The position numbers and the translations under genes are program-made. A stretch of 64,000 nucleotides of DNA, taken from the NCBI GenBank assembly GCA_029204225.1, contig CM055109.1, positions 31,905,870 to 31,969,869 of the forward strand, given 5' to 3'. The DNA is from Diphasiastrum complanatum (lineage: Eukaryota > Streptophyta > Lycopodiopsida > Lycopodiales > Lycopodiaceae). Each line of letters opens with the position of its first letter. Position 1 is the stretch's first letter. Below are positions 44,040 to 54,134 of this stretch, one piece after another. The notes under the pieces were generated by a model. The model did not search any database and was not told the DNA's origin. It was given only the letters and a program-made list of their open reading frames with translations.

Positions 44040-44640
44040 ACTATGGTGATAAGTTGAATTACAATTTGACATACATGAGAAAGAACTTCTAGGCAATTAT
44101 CAATGCACTTAAAGTATGAAAACATTACTTCTTAGAAAATGGTTTCTCTCACTCAACAACTTATTGAAGAAAGACATCTTAAGAGGGTCAACTACCTTAG
44201 TATCTTCCAATTTCCATTGATTCATCACCCAGGAAAAGACAATAAAGTTGTCGATGCTTTCTTAAGAATACCAAAATTTAATCATATTTCCTAGCTTATC
44301 ATGAAGACTTTACTCCTATGAAAACTATGTACCCCATTGACCTAGATTTCAAGCACCTTTTGAAATCATATATAGAAAGCCACAACCCACCAAGACATTA
44401 TGTAAATGCATGATTAGTATGCTAACATATTAAGGATGAATGGAGATTGAAAACTCCAAGACTAGGTCACCCTTTACCCATTCATGAATCTCCATGGGAA
44501 CACATTACTATGGACTTTGTCTCAGGGTCACTTAAAAACTAAGAATGGAAATGAAATAATTTGGACTATCCTAGGTAGATTCAGTAAGCAAAGCCCATTT
44601 TTATTCCATGTAAGAAAAGCTCAAAGGATCTGAAGAAGAT
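44040..44640 (+). pseudogene. GypD RNase H and integrase remnants
   Basis: Decayed plus-strand text includes KHYFLENGF (44115), RVNYLSIFQF with HPGKDNKVVDAFLRIPKF (44195-44280, the end of gypsy RNase H), and an integrase core LGHPLPIHESPWEHITMDFV (44463-44520, first Asp block), followed by ILGRFSKQ-like and FIPC text (44565-44605). Protease and RT are missing, so most of pol is deleted. Confidence 0.7.
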
Positions 44641-44698
44641 CAAGGATCACAAACCGGCCACCATCGAGGAACAAATCCAGACATTTTTACATTAGCAT

Positions 44699-45920
44699 CC
44701 ATAGACCCATAAACTTATTGACTTTACATTCACATAAAAAAAATCTTGAATCAACCTAAATGAAATCAAACTAGACTTGAAAATAAAACTCGAAAACAAT
44801 GATCACAAAAAGTCATTCACATACAACAAAAGCACTGAGGGGTCAAGATGGGTCCCCCCCCCCCCCGAAGAATATCTTAATTATGCAAAACCAATTGGCC
44901 TTTGCCAATTACATATACATTGGATTCCCAAAAAGGACCATAAAAGGTGGAACATGAACGTGGTTCCTTTCAATGGACTTGTTTCCAAATCTAGCTTATC
45001 AGAAGCATAGGATTTTTCTCATAAAGCATCAATTCTTTTGACATGCAATCATGAATAAGTCTAGAATGCAACCAGAAATAAACAAACCACAGTTACATGC
45101 AAAGGCAATTATCAGAGTAATGCACACATGCAAAAGTTTTGAAGGACAATACAATGCATGCATGCATCCAGTTTTGGAGTGTTTGGTAGTGAAAATCATG
45201 GTTCAAGATCATAAGCTCATTATGGACAGTTCTTGACCTATGGAAGGCCGAGTTTGGAGGAAATAGTGCTTTGTTTCATAGTAAATGAGTTGTTGATTTT
45301 TGGTTGTAGTGGGCCGAGCTAGCGGAATGGCCAAGTTTAGTTTATGGTGTAGATACTCCAAAACTGGAGGTGTAGCACAAGAGATATGGAGTAGATAGAT
45401 AGTGAAAGAGAAGAGAGAGAGGGAGAGAGAGAAAGAGAGAGATCCAAGAGGATTTGAGATCCCAAAGCCTCCAATCCAAAATTTGAGATAACCTCCTTAA
45501 TCCAAATCTTCAAGCTTCTTCTCCAAAGCACCTGAACACAAAAACAAACAAAGAGAAAAATCTAGGAAGCATAAACCTGCAAATCCCTAGTACATGGGTG
45601 CATTTCCTCTTATATAGAGAGTGAAGAAGCATTCCAAAGTGAGTGAGGTGTCAAGTACAAGTGCATGAGGTGTGGGAAAGGCTCCAATTGAACTAAAGAT
45701 GTAGTGCAGTGCATGAGTGAGGTGTATTAGCTTGTGAGAGTTGTTAGGATGAGTTGGATGGTGAAGTAAGAGTGTAGGAGGGTGTCCCATTCTAGGTGTG
45801 TAATAGACTAGAAGCCATGTGGCAAGGTAGGTGGAGGTAGGTCGCACAAGGTTTAGACTTGGCCTCTTATAAACATATGGATTTCCATTGTCACAACTTG
45901 GGGAATTCACCGAAGTGTAA
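44699..45920 (-). repeat. Second GypD-type LTR in inverse orientation
   Basis: 44699-45586 is the inverted match of 42140-43037. Beyond 45586 the sequence continues as LTR: on the minus strand a CTCTATATAAGAGG TATA region (45622-45609) lies upstream of the shared part, as expected for U3/R. The right border is approximate. It contains C13 at 44856-44868. Confidence 0.7.
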
Positions 45921-45962
45921 TCTTACTAGGGAAAAAGCCAAAGTATATGCCCATCTTATTTT

Positions 45963-46090
45963 GCATAATAATGATTAATTCATTGGCAGTATTTTTTTAG
46001 AGGTTGTCCATCCTCAATCATGGTGGATAATCATTTATTCATTGGCACTTTTTTCTAGAGGTTGCCCATCCTCAATCATGGTGGATAAGG
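45963..46090. repeat. Two tandem copies of a ~60-bp unit
   Basis: The segment TTCATTGGCA..GAGGTTG(T/C)CCATCCTCAATCATGGTGGATAA occurs twice (about 45968-46030 and 46031-46088). No coding sequence is seen around it. Confidence 0.8.
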
Positions 46091-46138
46091 TCAATCGGGT
46101 GATCAGTCCCTTGGCCTAGTCCCAATCTTTATAGAGTC

Positions 46139-46400
46139 CTCTGAGCCTTCATTATAGACTTAGAAATAAGCCTTCTTTCTAGACTCCACTGAGCCTTCAT
46201 TGTAGACCTAGAAATAAGCCTTCTTTCTTAACAGCCTTAAGCTTAGAAAGTTTCTTGTTCATGTTATTGTCCTTCAGGCACTTTCATAAGTACCTACACA
46301 TACCTTCAAAGAAAGGTCAGTCCTTAAGCCTAGGAGGCTTCTTATTCTTGTTCTGGTTCTTCAGGTACTTTCGTGAGTACATGCACATACCTTTAGAGAA
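46139..46400. repeat. Two further tandem duplications (~50 and ~84 bp units)
   Basis: TGAGCCTTCATT(A/G)TAGAC..AGAAATAAGCCTTCTTTCT is repeated at 46141-46186 and 46190-46230. Then a longer unit with TTCTTGTTC..TTCAGG(C/T)ACTTTC..CATACCT..GAAAGGTCA is repeated at 46248-46320 and 46330-46405. The function is unknown. Confidence 0.75.
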
Positions 46401-46409
46401 AGGTCAATT

Positions 46410-47060
46410 TTCATACCATCAGACATGGCTCATAAAAGTTTCTTAGTTCTACAAGTAGTAATACCTGCTAGTCAAATCATTAGAGCAATAAATTCCTACA
46501 AAATGGTCATTGGTAGTTTCATGTCATCGACCAATTAGTAACTGAATGCACCTCCCTCTTCTCATCAATGGTGAAAAGTTTGAATGGTTTGGTAAGTTTT
46601 GGCATCTCAACTAATGTCATCGCAGCTGTCGTTGTTGGGGATGATGTTTTCCCCAGGCTTCTCTGTTGTGATGCCAATGATTTTTGTTGACTCTGTGGTA
46701 GCAAAAGTCGATGTTTCTCATCTACGACCCCCTTCACAAATCTGGGTGTTGTCTTTGTTAGCATTATGTTGTATAATGTTGATTTATGAACAATTCCTGC
46801 GCCTACTGTATGGCTATAGCCACAAAATTCCAGAACTCCAAGGTGCCATAAGTGGTGAAATTCATTGTGGCCTTGTTAGCAGCTCTGGTTTTAATGTGTT
46901 CCTCCGTTTGTTTAAACCGCTCCTGAAAATTTTTTTTCCCAACCGTAGAATAACCACCATAGCAATAGATACGATATATCTACATATTGTACAATAGTGT
47001 GGTACATTGAATCAAATTTGTTACCATTCCATGCTGGCTAGGCTTTAAACTTTGCCTACT
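46410..47060. other. No gene seen
   Basis: Frames of 60-130 codons on both strands overlap here, but none has recognisable domains. A minus-strand MPKLTKPFKLFTIDEKRE string (about 46600-46550) faintly resembles a gypsy RNase H start; it is too short to call. Confidence 0.35.
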
Positions 47061-47068
47061 TGTGAATC

Positions 47069-47922
47069 ATGTTAAAAATATCACTTCCAACTTGATGTAC
47101 TTTGTAGATCTTAAGATAATTGATCTTGATAGGATCTCACACGTGTGGAGTCTGTTCCCACGTGTGAAAGAATGTACATAAGTCACTTTTATAAAGTTGG
47201 ATTGATTTTAGCTAGATCTACACTAGTGTGACATTGACCTTTGAGTAGAATCTTGAAATTGGTCAAATTGGTCAAACTTTATGTAAATAGATTGGACTTC
47301 CATGTGAATGAGTTATTACTCACACATGTCAAGATACCATTCACACGTGTGGATAAGCTTCTAGATGATAAGATAGAAATATTCCATTAGATCCTATTTT
47401 ATAGGGAATATTCCTATAAATGTGGAAGACTAGCTTTTTGTTTTATAGCCAAAGAGAATAGTCAACTTTGGGAAATGAGCACATATGGCTCCCATTGGTG
47501 GATCTGAATGACTATGCACTCTTCACACGTGTGAAGGCTTGTTGGACAGTACACAGCTCATGGATGTACTTGATCTATAAAAGGATCAACCAAGTCAATG
47601 AGAAGTTGATGTGACATTGGCAATTTCTAGACTTGCTTGTATTTTCCACATTTGTCTTGTGTTTTTGTGATTGAAATGCATTTCTAAGCTTGAGTACTTT
47701 AATTTTTGTAAACAAGCCTTACAGGTACTGTCCTCCACATGTGTGAGGCCGCTCATCCAAGTTTTAATCATTTGATCCATTGTTCTTGCTTAAATCATAG
47801 TGTAAAGCATCTAGATCAAGATCTAACACCTAGAACTTGATAGATCTTTGGATTAAGCAATCAATAACTCTTAATGATTGATAGGTACAATCATAATTGT
47901 CCTTTTTCTTTAAAAATTGACA
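47069..47922 (+). repeat. Probable CopG 5' LTR
   Basis: It ends TTAAAAATTGACA directly before a tRNA-Met primer-binding site. The left border is placed at TGTTAAAAATA by TG..CA rule only. It has three exact CACACGTGTG palindromes (47138, 47342, 47524) and further CACATGTG-type variants. Confidence 0.5.
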
Positions 47923-47934
47923 TGGTATCAGAGC
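47923..47934 (+). other. CopG primer-binding site, tRNA-iMet type
   Basis: TGGTATCAGAGC followed by CAAGTATAAG, after the LTR-like end ACA. Confidence 0.85.
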
Positions 47935-48516
47935 CAAGTATAAGAGCGATCTAAATGATTAACAGTTCTTGTGAAATCATTGACAATGTGTTGTTTTTGA
48001 GTTTTACTTGAGAGGGCGAGTTCAAGGAGAGAGGTCTCATCATTATTTTTTGTCAAAATTGATTTTTGGGCTGCTGAAGTATTGTCCACACATGTGAAAC
48101 AGTGCAACAACCTTCAAATTAACTTCCTTTAGTGTTTTTGACTAAAAAATGTGCATATTAGTCCAAAATTCAAGGTTTTTGGTGCATTGTCTAGATCTAG
48201 GTTCAATATATTGAATGCTAATGATTAAATAGTGATTTGAACATTGAAACAATTTATTTTGAAGCATTGGATCAGATTCACAAGGCTGATTTGTTCAGAT
48301 CTTAAGTGTGTGTGAAATATCAAACAAAATTGTACTATAATCAATTTTCTAGAGGAGTGATTTGCTAGGATATTTGAAGTAGATCTATTATACCATCATC
48401 CAAGTTGAGTTAGCATTGATTGGGCCGAGATTAGAAGCTTTTTGGAGAGCTAGAAATCTATCTTAGATCACTCTTTATCAAGAGATCTTTGTGCATCTCA
48501 TAGGCTTTCATTCACA

Positions 48517-48710
48517 ATGTCATCCATGGGTGGATATATGTTAGAATCTAGTGAGAAACTAACTTCCACAAACTATTCCATTTGGAAAGTGAGGATGGAA
48601 TCACTAATTGTGGTTCATGACCTATTTGATATTGTTTTAGGAGTTGAGGAAGAGTCTCAAGCTGCCCAAGAACAACTAAAATACAAGAAGAGGAAGCAAT
48701 TCGCAAGGCG
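48517..48710 (+). pseudogene. CopG Gag, N-terminal fragment
   Basis: The frame from ATG 48517 reads MSSMGGYMLESSEKLTSTN, YSIWKVRMESLIVVHDLF and DIVLGVEEESQAAQEQLKY, then leaves the family at about 48705. It is homologous to the CopF Gag start (VMLEANDRLTSSNYSLWK). About 580 bp of leader separate it from the PBS, as in CopF. The rest of the element is missing, and different sequence follows. Confidence 0.8.
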
Positions 48711-49061
48711 ACAAACAGGAGGTTCTCAAACGGGCAGGAATGTAAAGGCCAATGAGAGGTCTCAAATTTTGTGAAACAATTTTGTGGCGAATAAGCACTT
48801 GGTTTTACGAAAGCAACAAAAGATACAGGCTTTTCCAAGCACGAAGCAGAAACGACGTCATTCCATATGTGTTGCAGTGGGTACTGCGACAGATTAGGGG
48901 GATGATGTTGGCAGATTTTGAGGAATCTCCAAGGTGCCAAGCCAAGGTATTCTATAGAGCATCTCTCACCCTATACCGAGGAGGTCCCTGAGGAAGAGGA
49001 GAAGGATGAGAATGAGAGCCAAAAAATACTAGCTAGGATAACAGTTTAAAATCATGCGAGC

Positions 49062-49990
49062 CTCATGGTGAATCCCAAGAAAAGGAATGACCATGTAGGA
49101 GCTAGTATGTGTAGGCATTTGTAATTAATGTGGTAGACCCCACTTAAATAAAATAGAATGAGCCACCTTTTGATGGTGACCTCTACTGGAGGAGCTAATT
49201 CCGCTTGTAAATTTTAATTTGTGGAATTGCCACTTAGGCTCCACATGGGCAGCCCTTGGCTTATTTAAGAGCCCCCTTCTCTTGTGAGGGAGCTTTGGAT
49301 TGTAATGCTCTTGCTCTTGTTTTAATAAGAAAGATCCTCCACGAGTTTTGAGCCTTCATCTTAGCTCCATGATCATGTTTCTGTTCTTGAGTGAAGCTTT
49401 GATGATCTTGCTTTCCTTCCTTAATGTAGTTGTGGAATTAGAATAGATTTCTTGTTTTTCATTATGTTTGTGGAAGTAGAGTGGATTAGATTCTTGCTTT
49501 CTTGTTCTTGATTTTAAGCATACTTCAAGTAAACTAAATAGGCTGGATTTTGTGGTGTAGATCTTGCATATCTCCTAACAGTCCAGTTCTTGATGTTCTT
49601 GAGAAGCCCAAGAATCAAGAAATGGTTATTTCTTGATCCTTGCACTTTGGTGGCTTGTTAATTAGTGTCTTGTTTCTTGTGTCTTACATTTCTGTTGATC
49701 CGTTAGATTAATATGAGATTTGATTGTTTCCAATCGTTTTACAGTAGTTAGAAGAGAGAATTAAATGAAGTTCACCTGCAATGCATGCTTATCTTTGGAT
49801 GGACATTCTAGGCTTGCATAGTTCTTGATTTTGTGAGTGCTTTTGGAGTGAACGTGAACTGAGTAATCCATTGACAGGTTGGATTAAATATACTAAAATA
49901 GAAACTGAATCTTTTGCCTGATCTGGTAATGTATTAAGAAGAACACATCAAGATTGCCTAACCGCCTGGTAACGGGCAAAAACTTCATGT
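49062..49990 (+). repeat. LTR-like region with promoter features
   Basis: Non-coding stretch with GTGGTAGACCCCACTTAAAT, a TATTTAAGAGCCCCC TATA-like region (49262), and TTTTAATAAGAAAGATCC (poly-A signal-like). This is the layout of a plant gypsy LTR. There is no second copy or PBS, so borders and element type are uncertain. An unassigned 80-codon frame (48752-48991) lies just left of it. Confidence 0.35.
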
Positions 49991-50539
49991 AACCAGAGTT
50001 AAGAAATCATAAAGCAATTGCTTCATAGATTCTCAGTAATAAAATCTGTGAACATTGTTATTCATGGACAATACAACTGATGATTGGATCATCAACAGAC
50101 CCCACCTCGAAGAAGATTGAACCGAGTGCGCGCACAGTCCACAATGTATATTCATGACTATGTCTGTCTTTAAATTAAGGAATTGAATATAGTCGAAGAG
50201 TCACTTAGCCAACCAAACTTTGATCTATGTGGAGCATCGATGGAAAGAAAATATTCTTCTCTAATCAATTGTCTAGGAACTCAAATCCATCGAGCACTAG
50301 AAACTCTTATGGTTTCTCTAAGAGATCTGAACCTAAAGTCTTGTACAATTTGTTCTGAATAATATCTCATGACTCAAATAAGAGCCTTCCAATGGGTGAT
50401 GTCAGAATTAGCCATAAATTGACTTAGTGAGCTAACTGCAAAAGTGATTTTAGGCCTTGTATAGACCATTGCATACTTGAGAGATCTGAGCATCGATTGA
50501 TAAGAATAATCTCTCATCTGCTCCTTTTTCTGCTTGTTC

Positions 50540-50881
50540 TGATGGAACAATCATAAGAAAAACTCTATTGCTCTTTCTTCCATAGAAGCTGAGTACATTA
50601 CTGTTTTTGAAGCCATTAAAGAAGAGATTTGGTTGAAAAATGTATTGTCAAACATTATTTTTAATCAAAACACTCTGAAAATTATGTTCTGTGATAATCA
50701 GAGCTCATTGAGATTCAATATCACTATGTCAAGATTAAGGTTCTCGACATAGAGGTAAGCTTGATGTACTATCAAACTTAAGACATGTTTTTAAAAAGAC
50801 ATTGAGCATTGATGCACACAACAGATTTTGTGCATCGCTTAGTCTGAAGATCAAGGCATTTATGGATCCAAATTAAGGGGG
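50540..50881 (+). pseudogene. CopH RNase H remnant and polypurine tract
   Basis: The plus-strand text SIALSSIEAEYITVFEAIKE, WLKNVLSNII and IMFCDNQSSL (50560-50715) is the end of copia RNase H. After decay it reads LKIKAFMDPN with a stop, then the purine tract AAGGGGGG (50874-50881). The ending resembles that of CopD (LKIKVFQDPH, AAGGGGGAG), so the two are related. Confidence 0.75.
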
Positions 50882-51660
50882 GTTATAGGGTTTATTCCTC
50901 TACTATCCTAAATTCCATGTTAATCTAGTTCCATTTACACTGCTACAGTTTTACATGCATTGTCACACAGTCTGCAAAAATATTCTATTATCGTAAACAT
51001 GCATCAATGTGGCAACCAAATCTCAAGGAAGGCTGACTTGTCTGAGAAAGGCCGAGTCTATCGACTATCGTTGAACTATCGAGGAAGCCTGACTATTGGC
51101 GAGGACCATCAAGATGACTTCTCAACTTTATCGACTATCGGCAGCGACACGCTTGACTCCGCATATCTGAAGACTCCTCACGCCCACTTCATGTACTGTG
51201 CAACTATCTTGACAATGACAATGTAAACCACAATCTATCCAAGAAGGTGCAACAATTCTATTTTTGTTTTGTACATAATATAGATGATGATCATTACAAT
51301 ATACAAGACAACACATAAGTTCAATGAGATAGACACTGTAGATGCTTTCATGCATTGATATTTTCTTTCAGACAGATTGTCAAAATAAGCTCATAGCTGT
51401 TACATAGCGGAGTTAGCTTAGTGAGAACGCGGTTGTATTTTCATACATTAATCTGAATCAACTACTGTCTTATTTATGCGTTCAGATCTGAGTCAATGTT
51501 ATATGCTTTATTATTTCATTTTATGTCTGACTTTCTAAATTTCTTTATCTAGCTGTATGCTCTTCCGCTTCCGCAACAACAAACTGATAATTGTGTTCAC
51601 CTACATAATCAATTCTGATAGACGTAGTGCACGCACCGAGGGAATCCTTCACGACATTTC
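50882..51660 (+). repeat. CopH 3' LTR (borders approximate)
   Basis: It begins at TTATAGGGTTTATTCC after the purine tract and ends near ATTTCCCCAACA. It contains GCTCTTCCGCTTCCGCAACAAC near the end, similar to the CTCGAGCTTCCGCTGCCGCTC text near 33980 to the right of the CopD LTR. Confidence 0.45.
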
Positions 51661-51784
51661 CCCAACAAATCTTGAACAAGAGACTCTTCTTTAGAAAATT
51701 AAAGTCAGTAGTATATAATCAAATTGCAAGCAACGACCTATAACCAATATACTAGAAACAAATATACATAATTCATATGCTTCA

Positions 51785-52334
51785 ATAGGGGACATTAGAA
51801 CTCAAAATGGGCCCTTTGTAAAGATGTTTTTTTTACTTCGCACACTTTCAATTATTAAGTGGCCCAATCAATTGTGTCCAACTGTGACAGATTGTAACAG
51901 TGGTTGACGGACGGAAATTATTTTTGCCTTCTCGATCATATTTTGGTGATTTTCAAAAATCCCGCCAGGCAGAACAAACGATTGTGATTGGACCACAAGT
52001 ACTGCCCGAATACTCTTTTGTTGCCCGTATTTGTACACTCGAGGTTGATTTGACATCAATCGTCATAAACTGCAGTTAACTAATTGCTATAGTTTAGAAA
52101 CTTCTCGTCATTCTTAGATATACTTCTCATTCTCTTCGTTATTTTTGTCTCATCGTTTTCATTTGTGCTCACTGTTCTTATTTTCTGGCGTAATGGCAAC
52201 ACGTAATCGGAGACCAAGAGGAACAATTGGAGCTATCAACATTTGCAATGAAAAGAATACATAAGATCAATGGATAATCAGAATATATCGAAAATATCAG
52301 TGGATATTGATGCATCCATCTTCAAACAGTCCTA
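51785..52334 (+). promoter_or_regulatory. Promoter-like region with a short ORF
   Basis: It contains ACTCAAAATGGGCCCTTTG (51795), GTGGCCCAATC (51860), AATCCCGCC (51957, E2F-like) and a pyrimidine-rich leader (52110-52190). A 23-codon frame MATRNRRPRGTIGAINICN starts at ATG 52193. Whether it is a first exon is unknown. The first motif is shared with the region upstream of FamX-1. Confidence 0.3.
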
Positions 52335-52860
52335 ACGGTAGAGTAAGGACTCGGAGTGCGTGACTTCAGCCCCAACGATAAAGCAAGGACAGGGAATTCG
52401 ATGCATCGGCCGATGAGGTATGCTGCACATTTTTATTGCAGCTGAAAAAGTGACAGTTGCATTCTCGTACTTGGGTTTGAAAATATGTTGTTTGATGTTG
52501 CTATTTTTTATGAAGTGAGTGGAAACTAGACTGATTGTCTTTCCGTATAGATCAGTTAAAGAGAACATTATGTGGTGGATCGCCTTCAGGTCACCCATGC
52601 TCGATAGATTCATCCTTTTTCTGTGGTTACGCCATCGACGAGCATACAGGCGTTCCGTCGATGCGCTTAATACTTCGCAGCTAAACCAATAAATTGGAGC
52701 ACCATTTAAGCATATTATCAAATGAACGAAAAAGTAAATATTACTAATTTATTGTTAGCTAATGTCTCTATAGACAGGATGATTGAGTTAGTTTCTAGAT
52801 ATAATTTATGTTTTGTAAGTGTCTCATAAAATTAACCATAGTTTTGTAATATCAAGTCTA
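52335..52860 (+). repeat. First copy of duplicated exon-like block
   Basis: This block recurs at 53489-54130 with about 90 percent identity. In plus orientation it contains CGATGCGCTTAATACTTCGCAGC..GGAGCACCATTTAAGC..AAAAAGTAAAT. The reading is interrupted here by stops (AACCAATAAATTGG). On the minus strand a 129-codon frame spans it, but this frame is less likely because the differences between copies break it. Confidence 0.6.
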
Positions 52861-53488
52861 ATCTGGAAAACTTTAAAAAACTAGTAGCATTTGCAACTCT
52901 TTGTAACTTTACAAGTTTACTACTAAGTATCTCATGTCCAAAAGCTTCCTGGAGTACTAGTTATCTAAAAAGGGATTTGAGTTAGTCCTTGTAAGGTTTG
53001 GGGGAAGATCAGTTCTTAACTTAAACGAATGGTTGTTTGACACATCACTAGCACGAATGAAAATAAGAATTCAGGTATACCATTATATCTGTCCATAACA
53101 CGGGCTCCCATTGAGTAGTTCTTAAAACTGAGGTCTGGAGAAGCAGTTGGTTGGCATTGAACACCATGTGAAATACGCTTGTCATCTCAGAGCGGCGGAG
53201 GAATTCTGCCTCGCAACAAGGCATCATTTTTTCACGATAATCATATTGCAGATACTACTACGGCATGTGGGACAATGCTGAACATCGATACATCTACGAG
53301 ATTTCACGCCAAAGGCTAATGTACCAATTGGGTTGATTCATTTACTTGTTGGTTCTCCAAAATGGTTAGTATCAGGAGGAGAAAACATCAAGCGTCCAAC
53401 TTCTTCCATAATTTTATGATTTCATCCTCGCATGCTCACAGAAGCTGGATCACATAAGCACAAAAGCACTAGCGATTCATGAATTCAG

Positions 53489-53920
53489 TCCTAACGGTAG
53501 AGTAAGGACTCGGAGTGCGTGACTTCAGTCCCCACGAAAGCAAGGACAGGGAATTCGATGCATCGGCCGATGAGGTATGCTTGCACATTTTATTGCAGCT
53601 GAAAAAGTAACAGTTGCATTCTCGTACTTGGATTTGACAGTATTTTGTTTGATGTTGCTATTTTTTATGAAGTGAGTGGAAACTAGATTGATTGTCTTTC
53701 CGTATAGATCAGTTAAAGGGAACATTATGTGGTGGATCGCTATCACGTCACCCATGCTCGATAGATTCATCCTTTTTCTGTAGTTTATGCCATCGACGGG
53801 AATATAGGCGTTCCGGTAACGATGCGCTTAATACTTTGAAGCTAAACCAAGAAACTGGAGCACCATTTAAGCGTATTATTAAAAGAACGAAAAGGTAAAT
53901 ATGACTAATTTATTGTTAGC
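53489..53920 (+). repeat. Second copy of duplicated exon-like block
   Basis: In this copy the plus strand shows an acceptor-like TTTTTCTGTAG (53771-53781), then NDALNTLKLNQETGAPFKRI, IKRTKR, and the donor-like AAAG|GTAAAT at about 53895. The frame is open for 68 codons up to 53898. The pattern acceptor-coding-donor suggests an exon of an unrecognised gene. Confidence 0.5.
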
Positions 53921-53939
53921 TAATGTATCTCTCCATAGA

Positions 53940-54130
53940 CAGGCTGCTTAATACTTTGCAGCTAAACCAAGAAACTGGAGCATCATTTAAGCGTATTATC
54001 AAAAGAACGAAAAGGTAAATATGACTAATTAATTGTTAGCTAATGTATCTCTCCATAAACAGGATGATTGAGTTAGTTTCTAGATATAATTTATGTTTTG
54101 TCAGTCTCTGATAAAATTAACCATAGCTCG
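53940..54130 (+). repeat. Third, partial copy of the exon-like block
   Basis: It repeats the segment 53825-53940 (about 116 bp) in tandem: CATAGACAG acceptor-like end, GCTTAATACTTTGCAGCTAAACC, GGAGCATCATTTAAGCG, AAAAG|GTAAATATGAC. It then continues like the end of copy one (GATGATTGAGTTAGTTTCTAG). Confidence 0.75.
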
Positions 54131-54134
54131 ATGA

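Noticed and set aside
45587-45910. 107-codon minus-strand ORF rich in Pro, His, Thr and Leu
   Set aside because: It lies in the U3/R part of the inverted GypD LTR, including the TATA region, and shows no domain.
46139-46400. CRISPR-like or satellite array from the tandem units
   Set aside because: Only two copies of each unit and no regular spacers; simple local duplications.
46519-46764. Gypsy RNase H from the MPKLTKPFKLF string
   Set aside because: The match is a few residues long, with the surrounding order wrong for a gypsy pol.
52332-52721. 129-codon minus-strand ORF as a gene
   Set aside because: The duplicated block is better explained by a plus-strand exon with splice borders, and the second copy breaks the minus-strand frame.
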